The notes beneath the pieces are model-generated. The model saw nothing but the letters and a program-made list of their open reading frames with translations. It had not been told where the DNA came from and did not search any database. The position numbers and the translations under genes were made by a program. A DNA stretch of 64,000 nucleotides from Mesomycoplasma ovipneumoniae (GTDB lineage: Bacteria; Bacillota_I; Bacilli_A; Mycoplasmatales; Metamycoplasmataceae): positions 372,001 to 436,000 of the forward strand of contig NZ_CP124621.1 in assembly GCF_030012565.1 (NCBI RefSeq), written 5' to 3'. This document shows positions 52,608 to 64,000 of the stretch, in pieces (within the stretch, counting starts at the first letter, position 1; every line of letters begins with the position of its first letter).

Positions 52608-55499
52608 GTGTCGAAGAGTACAATCACTAAAAAACTACTAACTAAAAAAAATATTTTTCTTTTAGGTCTAAGCACTATTGCTGGTGCAGCAATTATTGCC
52701 GTTCCGCTAGTTGTTTTTGCAAATTTAAAACTAAAAAACCCGCGAATTGATGTGCAAAATCAAGCAAAATCAATTTCTTTCATTAGTATAAAGGATAAAT
52801 ATTTAAATGCTAATTCAGACTATTTAGATCTAAAAAAGAAACTTTTAAACGACGATAATACCAAAAAAACTGACATTGATTTAACAGATTTTTTTGATTT
52901 TTACCAGACAAATAACTCTAGCATTCCCGTTAATTTTTCTACCGATCATAATTGAAAACCTTTCAAACTAGAAATTTTTGATATCAAACCTGACGATAAT
53001 GAGCAAACATTTGAGGTTTTTTGGCGAGTTTCACAAAAATTAGATGACAATAAAACAGCAATTTCTGACTTATTTAAACAAAAAGTTGCTTATAATTATG
53101 TTCCAGATTATTCACTTTCTAATTTTTCAACTTACTCAGAAGACAAGCTCAAGAAATTAAGACCTTACACAAATAGTGAGGTTAATTTTTCTTTTAAAAA
53201 AGAATTAACAAAGCTAATTTCAGTTGAAGATTTCCAAAAAGAAGTTAATAGCGCAAAAAATGACACTGAAGCTAGAAAAATTATTAACAAATATTTCAAC
53301 CTTGATGAGATAATTTCACAAATTTTTAGCAATAAAAGCTTTTACTTTGAATCTGAAAGCGGTACTCAAAAACCTCGCTATGATATAAATTTGGTGAAAG
53401 ATCAAATTATAACTGATCGATATTTAGTAAAAACTGCAACTCCAGGCGTTTATAAATTGACCTTTGTTGCCCAGTTTTCTTCTGATTTTTCAAAGGAAAT
53501 TGCTGCTGATATTAACAAGAATTCCAAATTTTTCCTTACTACTCAACTCAATTTAAGTGATTCTTTCCTTGATAAGTCAATTAGTGATGATATTGTTTTA
53601 AGTGAATTTTCTGACAGTGATTATTTTGCAATAGATAATTTTAGTCAAAATAATTCAACTTTAATTACAGGGTGAGATTTTCTAAATTACTATAATAATG
53701 AAATTTTTGCAACCAAAGAAAATCGCGCCAATTTTCTTAATTCACTTATTGAAAAAATTGTAAAAACACCACTAATATCAAAGATCAAATTCCAAAATAA
53801 GCTAGAAAATTTAAATTTTAACCAAATTTCAAAATTTTTAGACGTTCAAATAAAACTAGACACTGAGCAAGTCAATTTAGATTTTAAAGATAACAATGTT
53901 GTTGCCCAAATTAATGGTGATATTGTTATTAAAGATAAAAGAAACGATAAAATTGTTGCTACAAAAAAATTTTCACAAAGTATTAAAAATTTTGAAATAT
54001 TAGCTCAAAATGATCCTGATTTTGCAGCTTTAGTTGACAAAAGCAGTTTGACTATTGAACCAAAACTCCAAAAACCAGCAAATCAAAAAGGAATTCCAAA
54101 AGACGAATTATTAGCACTAATTCAGTCAAATAATTTTGATAAATTAAAGAAAGTTCTTCAAAATTCTCGTTATTATGGTTTTAGATTTGACGAAACTCAA
54201 CTAAAATCAATGGTTGATAGTTACAATTTGCCAACTGTTGAAGATTTAATTAAAAATTCAAATGTTGATGATGCAGCCTCCAAAGGTATAACATCAATTT
54301 TTTCTAATTATTTTAATAGTCATGAGAAAATTTCACAATTTTTGTCATTTCTATCAAAACAAGACATTAGTTTTGTCGCAAAATATTGGTTTGATTATCT
54401 TAAACATTTTAAATTAATAGAAGATAAAACAAACTGGCCAGAAAATTCTAATAGTAATGAATTATTTAAAAAATTAAGCGACATTAAAATTAAGCCTACA
54501 AAACAACCGCGTGGTCAAATTAATGATGACGATTCTGAGCCAACAGTTTGACTTTTTTCATTTAACTATGGTTTTTTAAATACTGAAAAACCTCTTGAAA
54601 ATGGTTTTTATATCAGTGATGAACTTAAAAATACGCTTAATTTGATGAAAACAAATTCATCTTTTAGTCCTGAATATTTTATAAAACAGATTGAATTACA
54701 ATCAAATAAATTCACTAAACCTGATTTTTCACAGCAAACCGGGAAAAATAATATTGAAAATCTTACTGATTTTCTTGCAGCTTTTTATTCATTAGCTTAT
54801 TCAAAACAAAAGGATCAAAAACTTTTTACTGGTAATTTTGGAAAGGATTTTAATTACAAAATTCAATTTAGCCTGGAACCTAATTTAACAAATGTTGATG
54901 CTTTAGAAAAACCAGATGCCGAAAAATTAAAAATAAAATATTGATATAATATTGGTCCAGTTGATAAAAATGGTGATTTAGTTAGCATTATTTATCAAAC
55001 AAAAAAATCAGAAATTGAACTAAAAATCAACCCTGATAACAAACTTTTAAGTGATGAAGTTGATAAATTAGATGAAATTGCCTCAACTTTTTCACCAAAT
55101 TCGCAAATAGTTTTCTTAACCAATCAAGATTTTAAAGATTTTGAAGCTCAAATCAAAGCCGCCATCTCAAAATCAAAGGAAAACGAACCAGTTCCTGTTG
55201 ATAAAGAAGTAGAAAAACTACCTTTTAGCAGTTATTTAATCTCAGAACACAAAGATATAAATTTAGGCTTTGCAATAAAAAAAGCAAAACCAAGTCAAAC
55301 AGGGATGTCAGACACAACATCAATGCAAACTACCGACGGTGACACTAGCGGTGTAATTGAGAAAATTACTAGCCCGGCTAGCTCAGTTCAATATAATTTA
55401 TTTTTATATCTTTATGATAAAAATAATCCTCAAAATTTCTCAAGTCGACCTATCCGCGTTATTATCATCGAGCACACAAGCTCTCTATTGTTAAAATAA
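52608..55499 (+). CDS. P97-like surface adhesin paralogue
   Basis: A 963-aa protein. A single N-terminal hydrophobic segment (IFLLGLSTIAGAAIIAVPLVVF, about residues 16-38) acts as signal or anchor. The rest is hydrophilic, with many Asp/Lys/Asn/Ser-rich stretches and no cysteine-rich region. The family call rests on size, N-terminus, and the tandem with a P102-like gene; members bind cilia and glycosaminoglycans and are cut into fragments on the surface. The R1 AAKPE-type cilium-binding repeat is not present. Start GTG 52608 follows AGGAGG by 5 nt. In M. hyopneumoniae the Mhp384/Mhp385 pair is of similar size; correspondence is a guess. Confidence 0.65.
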
Positions 55500-55521
55500 T
55501 AAACTTATAAGGGAAATTATC

Positions 55522-58488
55522 ATGAAAAAGATTAAGTTAAATCATATAATTTTTGCAATTATTGGAGTTAGCGCGGTCGTTAGTATTTCTGCTAGTGTTC
55601 CGTATCTAATCTCCTTACAGTCAAAAAATTATAATTCAAAATTATCGGAATTTGACGACAAATTAGCTAATGCTACAAACCTAAACGTTAATTCAGAATT
55701 TAACACGACTGAATTTGATAGTTTAGTTGCTAATTTAAAACTTAAGTCAAAATTTGCTAAAAAATTAAGTGCTTCTGATGCGCTAAATTTGCATTTTGAT
55801 AAGTCATATAATTTTGACTTAAATAATGCAATTGACTTTAGTCAAATTAGTGAAAAATATCCAGATTTCAATTTCAGATTGGTTGTTCCAAGGAGTCAAT
55901 CTGAAGTAAAAATTGAGTCAAATAAAATAAAAAATCTTGCCGTTAATATTTCAAATTCTAGTAAAAGTATAAATTATACCGCAAGTTTTGATTTAGATTT
56001 TTCAGATCAAGATAAAACCTTGAATTTTTCAGCACAAAATTTGAATGCATCAATTAGTCTTCTAAATCAAGATTTTTTAGAAGGAAAAACCGCAACGGAA
56101 ATTGCCATTTTGTTTTATAATGAATTTAAGGAAAATTTTGAAAAAACAAAAAATTCAAGTTCAGCACTGTTTGCAACATTTTCTAAATTTGGCGGAATTT
56201 CCTTTAGTATAAATTCTGAACCGGTTTTTGTTTTTCCTTCTAATTTTGAAATAAAACCTGATTTGCAAGATGAAAAATTAATGTTTACAAACATTGACGA
56301 TGTTGACAATAAAATTGACTTAGCATTAAGTTTATTTGATAAAAAAACACAAAAAAGTAGCAAATTAACACTTAATTTTGTTGATGTACCTAAGAAAACT
56401 GACCAAAAAAATTCTTCTGAATTATTAAAAATCTTTAAGAAAAATTATAAATTTAACTCAGAAATTTCTAAACATTTAGCACAAAACAATCTTAGTGTAT
56501 CAGAATATTTTGCTCAAAATCCTCAAAATTTAAATCTTCAACAGTTTAATTCTTGATTTACTTCAAATTCAAGTTCAAATACAACTGAAAATGCAAGTGA
56601 AAACAATAAATTTCTAGAAGAAATTAAAGATTTAATCCCTAATTTTGCTCCAAAAAGTGTCACTTTTTCAGTAAAAGAAAACAAAAATAACCCTAAAAAT
56701 TCTAATATTGTCAATGTTGGACTAAATATTGAAGGTAATTTTAGTGATGGAACATTACTTCCTTTAGGTCTAAATCTTGGCGAAGATAATACCTATACTT
56801 TCAATTTTGAACTAGAATTTGATGCAAATGAAGAAATTTATGGCGCATATTTTAAAAATGCAATTGAGACTTTTGATCAACAAGGATCAGAAAATATTGA
56901 CAATTTAAACTTTGAAATCAAGAAAGATTTGCCAATTACAGTTTTTGCTTCAACAATTGATGATAAAATCAAACCTTTTTTAAATAGAACTTACGATATA
57001 AAAGATATAACAACCCAACTAGCCCCTTTTTTCGATGCTCTTAATTTTTTTGCAACAAAAAGTAACAAAATTACTCAAACTCCAATAGCTCCAACTGTTG
57101 ATCAGAGCGCTAATCAGTCCACTGATGGTTCGGATACTTCTACAGATGTTGCTACAAATGTTGGCGCTTTAGCAACCTTATTCCAAGATGCACCAGAATC
57201 AAGTTCGACTCCTTCGAACACAGATTCAACTTCTTCAGGTTCAGAATCAGCTTCTCCTTCTCCAAGCTCAGATACTCCTCCAAGCCAATCTCCAGACACA
57301 ACTACTTCTCCAAGTGATCAATCTTTAGGTGATTATCTAAGAAAACTTCTTGAAAGTCTTGAAAAATCTAATCTTCCTGAAGGCACTTCTGTTTCTATTT
57401 CTGCAAATCATCAAGATGAGACCTATGAAATAAGTCTTAAGATTAAAACCCCTAATGGAATTGAAAGAAATTTAACAGTTGAAGTTGATGATGTAAATAA
57501 AGATAATAAACTTTATAAATCTTTTTCCGATAGTGTAAAAACTCACCTATTTTTAGATTGAAAAACTAATATTGAAACAGAAGAACAATCTTTAGAAGAT
57601 GGTCAAAAACAGCAAGTTGTAAAATCAATTTCAGCCGTTAATAATCCAAATTTTAGGTTTAAGGCAAATGGCGCACCTTCTGATAAATCAAAAGAAAAAG
57701 TTCATGTTGATGAACAAGAACAAGGTATTTATCTAGCCGAAGGTGGAATTTCTTTGGAGAAAGATTCAAACAGTAACACTGATCTAAATTTAAAAGACGG
57801 CACTTCCTTCCTTTATGCTTTTAAACCAAATAAATTGCCCCAGATAGACTTTTTCCAATATTTTTTACTAAAAACAGGTGAAGCAGAAAATAATTTTAAC
57901 TTAGTTATTGAAAAGGAATATAAGGTGCCCGATGTTTTTAAAATCGGCGCTGACTTTGTCCCAAAGCCCCCGGCTAAAATTTTTCGTGAGAATAAAGATG
58001 GATTTCTAACACCTGATAAAGAAGGATTTCAAACAACATATAATGGTGAAATTACAGTTGTAATTGAAAAGAATACTATGAGAACTGTAATAGGAATTGA
58101 TCCAAAAAATCCTCACAATGATTTTCATGATTTTCTTAATAATTCTGAATCTACTATTATTTTAGGTGTGGATGTTCAAAAAAAAGATAACAATAAATCA
58201 GTCATGAACATTAAGTTTTATTCTAGTGAATCTGATGATGCTAAAAAACCGAGATTTACCTGAAGTCGTGAAATACCAAATGGTGCAAAAATAAATTTTG
58301 AAAAAGGTTTTACTTTTGGAACCACTAAATCAGAACGTCAAAAACAAATCGACGAACAATTAGACAAACTACGACTTTCAAGATCTGAAACTGGAATCAC
58401 CTTTAAAGGTTTTGTTTTATTTGAAACACCTCAAAGTGAAGAAGAATATAATAAACTTTTTGAAAAATTTAGATCTGAATATGTCTAA
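55522..58488 (+). CDS. P102-like surface protein paralogue
   Basis: A 988-aa protein, 22 bp after the P97-like gene with ribosome site AAGGGAAA. It has an N-terminal membrane segment (IIFAIIGVSAVVSISASVPYLI, residues 8-30). A low-complexity Ser/Thr/Pro/Asp-rich linker spans about residues 525-610 (for example SGSESASPSPSSDTPPSQ) and separates two folded halves. No enzyme motif is seen. P97/P102 family members occur as such two-gene operons. The linker is a plausible site for surface proteolysis. Confidence 0.65.
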
Positions 58489-58505
58489 TCACAAATTTTA
58501 ATTAT

Positions 58506-58535
58506 AAAAAAACCTCGTTTTTACGAGGTTTTTTT
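58506..58535 (+). terminator. Terminator after the P102-like gene
   Basis: AAAACCTCG-TTTTTA-CGAGGTTTT stem with flanking A's and a T7 run. Confidence 0.85.
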
Positions 58536-58542
58536 ATAATTA

Positions 58543-58800
58543 ACCAACAAAATTTAAGACTAAACCAAGTAAATTAGTACAAAAAATTAACAAAAGTGCG
58601 ACAATCAAAAATCATAGATAAAAATTATTTGTCTGAATTTCTTCTACTAATTTTCAGAAAAAATAATTATCTGAGTTTTTTTAAACTTATTTAGTGTATA
58701 ATTTAATTTTATTTTCTAGTTTGCTCCTTAACTAATTGGACCAATCTAATCGATTTTTCTTAAAAAAATCTGGAAAAACAAAAAGAAGCGGGGTAAAATA
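58543..58800. promoter_or_regulatory. Intergenic region with promoter of the SGNH gene
   Basis: TATAAT at 58697-58702 in a GTGTATAATTTA context gives a leader of about 95 nt. Within 58543-58672 the minus strand reads about 40 codons ending in a hydrophobic tail (WFLIVALLLIFCTNLLGLVL) after an in-frame stop and without a start codon; this may be the remnant of a membrane-protein end. No duplication ends or element sequence are seen here. Confidence 0.4.
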
Positions 58801-61800
58801 ATGAAAAAAAGTATCTCAAAACCTGATTTTTCTAAAGCATTCAAAATATTTTTGAGTTTTAGCACCTTATCTTTAACTATTTCTGGAATTACTTTGATTG
58901 GCATAAAAAATCGCGATAAAACCGATCAAATTAACATACCAATTACCCACTCGGCCCAAGAAACTGAAGAGCTTTTGGATAAAATTAATTATTTATCATT
59001 AGGTGATTCAATTTCTGCTGGTTTTAACTGGGATTATTCTTTTGATGTTAGAGGTATGCTTGATGAAAAAAATCAAGTAAAAGGACTTTCGTATCCTGCC
59101 TTTTTTGCTAATTTTATTCAGAAAGTTAATCCAAACGCCCTTAAATCGTTTGACAATTTGGCACTTTCTTGAACAACAGTCACAGATTGACTATATTTAC
59201 TTAATCCTGAAAATGAAAAATACAAAAATTCAGACAAAACACATTTTCGTTTCAATTATCATCTAGACAAAAAATTAAATTCGCCATATGGACAACAAAT
59301 TCGTGAAGTTTTTGATGACTTTTCGGCAACAAGTTTTCCAAAACTCCACAAAAAAATTCAAGATTCAAATTTAATAACACTTTCATTAGGGGCAAACGAT
59401 TTAATTGAATCTATTGATTTTCGTGTAATTGCAAAACCACTCCAAAAACTTGCCACAAAAGCTGAGGCAAGTTTTGAATTTATGCAAAATATTGAACTAG
59501 CCTACCAAAAAATTTATCGAAATTTGCTAACATTAGTTGAAAATTTGCGCAAAATCAATCCTAATGTTCGAATCGTTTTAGTCGGATATAATTCTTTGAC
59601 ATCAAATATTGTTAAATTTTTTGAAAAATTACTAACAAATGAAATAGGGTTGCCCGAAAACTATGCTAATTTAGCAATAAAACGTCTAAATTCAACAATT
59701 AAACAAGTTGCCAAAGTTCAAAAAGTTCAATATGTTGACTTGTATAATGAAAAAATTTGACAAGAAAATCCAACTGAATTTGCAACAAAAGAATTAGATA
59801 TTCACCCTTCGACAAAAGGTTACAAAAAAATGGCCCAAGACCTCTTGTTCAAACTTGCTTTGGAACAAGATATTTTATTTAAAAACGAAGAACACAAAAA
59901 ATTAGGCTGAGATAAGGATTATATCGAAAAAGATTTAAATAATTATCGTCGTACTTTAAATATAGCACCAAATTCACAAATTCTTGCGGCCTTAAGTCTT
60001 GAAGGCTCAACTGATAAGTTTATTTCTGAGACCTCTCAAATTGAAGAAAGAACGACTGCAGACATTCAAAAAACTGAAAAATCACCGCTTGAAAATTTTG
60101 TAAATGTTATATTAAATAATAATTTTGGTGATTTTTTAAGCCGTTTTGTCCAGTTAGGACTCCAAAATAATCCAGGCGTGCAAAAAACTTTAACTGATTT
60201 TTGAAAAGAAAACCAAAAAGCTGGCGCTTCTTTTGCCCAAATTTTGCAAAAAATTTTCTCAAGTGGCTTTTTTAGTCAAATAATTACGCGCTTTCAGACT
60301 TATGTTCAAAATATTATTGATACCCAAGACTGACAAAAGGCGACAATTTCTGATTTAGTTAATCAAATTTTTGCTGACTTTGATGAAAAACAGATAATTG
60401 ATGTTTTAAATACAGTTGTAACTTCTGAATTTGCCAGTGAAAATCCTGAAAAAACTAAAGAACTAATTTTTGCTTCTATTTTTGGCCAAAGTTTAGTTCA
60501 GGATCTTATTATTAACAATATTATCAAACTTGATGTTGCATATAAAGATAATTTAAAGGTAGTTTTTACTTTTGACTCAATTAGAAAATTATTTACAAAA
60601 ATAATTACTGATTTCCAGCTTCGCACTAAAGACTATAAAAATTCTGCCACTTTTCAGCAAATAATCCAAACTTACCTTGAAAATCCTCAAAATGACGCTG
60701 ATAATGTTAGTTTTATCCGCAATTTTATTTCTGAAACTCTAAAACATCATGAGTCTGTTAAGGTTCTAGTTGGAATTATTAACGATAATTTTAATTTGAA
60801 TTTGCCCAAAGATGATCAAGATTCGCTCGCTGATCTTTTAGTTTCGCTTGCTGATGTTATTGTGCGAACAAATGTCTGGACCAAATTGAATGACATTGCT
60901 GCTAAAAACTTTTTAGAAGTTATTAAGCAATCTGATTATAAAAATTTTGAGAGTATTTCATCAATTTTTGCTGACCAAATTTATACAAATTACACATCTT
61001 TTTTTAAAGATTCCAAAAATTTACTTGATTTATTTCATGAACTTTTAAGTTTTGAGCTAAGCAATAATCAAATTGAGTCACTTAAAAAATTACTTAATAA
61101 ATTTTACCCAATTCTAACAAAATTTGACCTAAGCAACTTTATTGATACTTCTTCGCCAAATTATGCTAGTTTTTCCTTCCTTTTTGATTCGGTCAAGGAT
61201 TTTTTAGTTTCAAATTCATTCAAACCTTTATCAGATATCGTAAATTCAGCAATTAATGATTTTTTGATAAATAAAAGCCAATATAAGCGAATTGATGATT
61301 TAAATCGTTTTGGTTTTCAGTTTTTAGCTAATAATTTACCAAAACTCGAGGAAAATATTTACGATTTTCTTGCAAAAAATGTTCAAAATGAAAACTTCTT
61401 AAATAGTCTAATTGATTTAATTAGCAATTCACTAAGTGAGCAAGGTTTAAAACCTACATCGGTTAAAACTTTTTCGGAAATTATTAGACTAATTTTTGAA
61501 GATTTTTACTCAAAATATCAAATTTGAAAAGATGATAAAACAAGTCCGACTAATAATTTAATTTTTGAATTTGTTAAAGGCGCAATAAATACTTTCGAAA
61601 CTTTTACAAAATCAAATTTTAACGAGTATGACTCACTTAAAAACAACCTTGAATCAGCAAGAAAAGCAAATAATGAATCAGAAATTCAAGAATATTCAGC
61701 AAAAATCGCACTTCTTGACCAACAACTTTCATTTCAAAATTTTTCTAGTTATTTTCTAAATAACTTTTTTAGTCAAGAACAAATTTATTCACTTTTAAAA

Positions 61801-64000
61801 AGTCTTGCTAGTCTTGATTTTAAAAGCAAAATTTCAACTCAAGATCTGGTTTTATTTTTCAAAAACCTTTTTGATCAATCATTTTTACATAAGCAATTAA
61901 TCGAAAAACTAAACCAAAATAGTTTTTTTAACAAGGAAAAAATTCAAAAACCCCTTTTAAATATTTTATCTAGCTTCTTTGAATCTTCAGAAGTTGAAGA
62001 ATTACTTTCAAAACTTATTGATTACTTTTTTGATGATAAAAAGTTTGAAGAACACTCTGATTTTAGTTCGTTAATTGAGAATTTTATTACAGAAAACTCT
62101 CAATTAATTGAAAAAGTTTTTACACTTTTTTTAGGAAATACAACAACTTGAGAATCAATTTCTGGATTTTTACGGGCAATTTTGGATGAATATAAACTAA
62201 ATTTATCAGAAGATTCTGTTAATACAATATTAGAACTTGTTCGTGATTTTTTGACAAAACTAAAAGATTCAATCCTAAGTGTTCGAGATGAGACAAAAAT
62301 TCAACTGCCATTAATAATAAAATCAATAATTACCATTATTTTAGATGCAATTTCTAATAATCCAACCCCTAATAAATCGATTATTGAGACTTTATTTGAT
62401 AGTTTTAGTGTTGATATTGCAAATAATTACTATTCTTCAGATGCAACAAGCAAACAAGGCCAAGACCAAAATAAAATTACTCCAGATAAAATTTCTTCAT
62501 TAATTGCTGAGGTAATGAAAACTCAGCCTATTGCAGAGCAAATTCAATCAAGTTTATCAAGTATTCCAGAAGGATATCGCGAAGATATTGTTCCAATTTT
62601 TAATTCATTTTTACAATCTGAAGGACTTAAAGATTTATTTAATTCTTATTTTAAAATAGTTGCAAAAGCAAAAATTAATAAGCCATTAAATAATTTATCA
62701 TTAATTAAGTCTTTATTTGAAAGGCAACATTTTAATAAAATTATCGGTGAATTTATTGTTCAATTAGACGAAAAAGAAAACAATCTAACAGGCAATTTTG
62801 CAAAATTATCAGAAAAAATTTTTAACACTAAATTTGAAGAAGCAGAATTTGGATCTTTTTTCAAGCTAATTAAGAAAATAATTCGAAATAATATTGATAG
62901 TTATTACACTAATGAGCCAGAGTCAATAGATATTTTTTCAGAACGACCTCAACAAATAAATGTTAGTCAAGATATTTCTGATTTTCAAATTATAGCTCGA
63001 CCATTTAGTGATTCTGGTCCTGAAGAACAATCCCCAACTTCATCTTCAACAGAAACACAAAAACAAAATCCAGTCAATAAGTCGGCAAATTATTCAAAAG
63101 AAAATGCTTTTTTAACAAAGCTTATAACTATTTTGACTAAATTAACTAACGGTCAGTTTTCTACTTCCAATTTGAATTCATTATTAGAATCTGAAATTGG
63201 AAATGAAGAGTTTATCGTTGATCTAGTCAAGCAAATTGCAACAGTTTATAATCAAGTTGATAAATCAGAAAAAGATAATATTTGAAATATATTGACAAAG
63301 ATTTTTAAATCTGATTTTTTCAAAGAAAAAATTGAACTATTAAGCGTAGGAAATATTGCTAGTTTTTCAATTTTTAGCGGTCTATCAAAAGAAAGTAAGG
63401 AAAAAATTGAGCCAACATTTAAAAGTTTGTTGCTAGATTTTTTACCAAATTCTGCAAACAAACTTTTTATTTTTCGAATTTTAGATCATATAAATAAAAA
63501 TCAACAATCATTTAAAGATGTAAAAACATTTTCAGGAATCTTAACTAAATTTTTAGGTAATGATAATAGTCATAAAAATAACCATCAAGCCCAGAGTTCA
63601 CAAACCCAAACTAATAGCCAATTTTTGAAGGCCTATTTGTGACATGTGCTTGATTTTTTAGTAAAACATGATAAATTTTTAGATATAGCAGTTGATGTAA
63701 TCGCCTCATATTTAAAATTAAATTTAGACAGCAGCAACCCAAGTTTGACTAAATTTAATGTTCAAAATCCAAGAGAGATTCCTAAAGCTTTTTTAAAAGA
63801 ATTCATTGGTCTAGGTTTTGACAATCCTTTAATTTCTGATATTTTAGATCAAATGTTAGATGCAGTTAAAGCTTTAGATTCTAGCAAAGAAGCATCTAGT
63901 TTTTTTAGCGCCATTTTTAGTAAATTAGATTTTGCAAAATTAATTAATCTTGATTTAGTTGTTAAAATTGAACCAAAAATTAGCACAAATGACTCAACAG
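58801..64000 (+). CDS. Giant SGNH/GDSL-hydrolase surface protein, 5' part
   Basis: At least 1733 residues; the frame is still open at the window end. An N-terminal membrane segment lies near residues 18-38. An SGNH-hydrolase domain spans roughly residues 60-350: block I YLSLGDSISAGF near 63 (Ser nucleophile), block III SLGANDLIE near 200, and block V ELDIHPSTKGY near 330 with the Asp-His pair. The remaining 1400 residues are helical-looking, Phe/Leu/Ile/Asp/Asn-rich, with recurring FDSF/LLNKF-type motifs and no recognised domain. It may be a surface lipase or esterase on a long stalk. Nearest ribosome-site sequence is GCGGGG. Confidence 0.8.

Noticed and set aside
58543-58672. Minus-strand small membrane protein
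   Set aside because: An in-frame stop precedes it and there is no start codon; at most it is a remnant.

Overview
The window is AT-rich, dense with genes, and reads TGA as tryptophan throughout. In-frame TGA codons fall at conserved Trp positions, for example in ptsI just before the active-site Cys motif, in oppB/C/D/F, in pdhC/pdhD and in the DNA methyltransferase. With prolipoproteins, a split ascorbate (ula) system, long OppA/OppF, and a P97-like/P102-like adhesin pair, this points to a porcine Mesomycoplasma of the M. hyopneumoniae / M. flocculare group. That placement rests on recognised families, not on a database search. I saw no rRNA, tRNA or CRISPR array.

Layout. 1-2.9 kb: 3' end of ulaA (ascorbate PTS permease) overlapping a transketolase. 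2.9-7.1 kb: a composite mobile element carrying a broken nadE and a small membrane-protein gene, then two paralogous polytopic membrane proteins on the minus strand. 7.3-12 kb: a peptidase remnant, then a C5-cytosine DNA methyltransferase behind a (TA)15 palindrome, followed 17 bp later by a 1009-aa single-chain DUF262/DUF1524 protein; this is a likely restriction or anti-phage pair. 12-20.8 kb (minus): leucyl aminopeptidase, trmB, an acidic-repeat membrane protein, and a four-gene overlapping operon (ABC permease, ATPase, two lipoproteins). 21-23.7 kb: a degenerate lactate-dehydrogenase-like gene and ptsI. 24.5-31.3 kb: small membrane protein, nadE-yebC, a serine-peptidase lipoprotein, membrane proteins, mnmA. 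31.9-38.4 kb (minus): a lipoprotein and a tandem PEBP-like protein, then ulaD-ulaE-ulaF-HAD phosphatase-unknown. 39.5-48.1 kb: oppABCDF behind a leader ORF and a possible attenuator. 48.9-51.7 kb: pdhC and pdhD. 52.6-64 kb: P97-like and P102-like surface proteins and a giant SGNH hydrolase running off the window.

The most striking signal is a family of six MITE-like elements (A to F) in intergenic gaps. The best-preserved copies have imperfect to perfect terminal inverted repeats (18/18 in copy F). The copies are flanked by long, variable direct duplications of host sequence (about 28 to 148 bp; exactly 100 bp and identical in F). Five copies carry the same cassette: an A15-17 tract, an invariant TGTTATAAT promoter core, a strong Shine-Dalgarno ahead of a 4-7 codon mini-ORF, and three hairpins whose stems covary between copies. 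This looks like a mobile, structured small RNA gene. Copy A has also captured a segment of the nadE locus 20 kb away and reinserted it in inverted orientation.

Other points to follow: a palindromic dinucleotide repeat ahead of the methyltransferase, a T16 spacer in the P97-like promoter, a 39-codon leader ORF whose 3' end can pair as an antiterminator ahead of oppA, the lipoyl domain attached to E3 rather than E2, and a tandem PEBP duplication.
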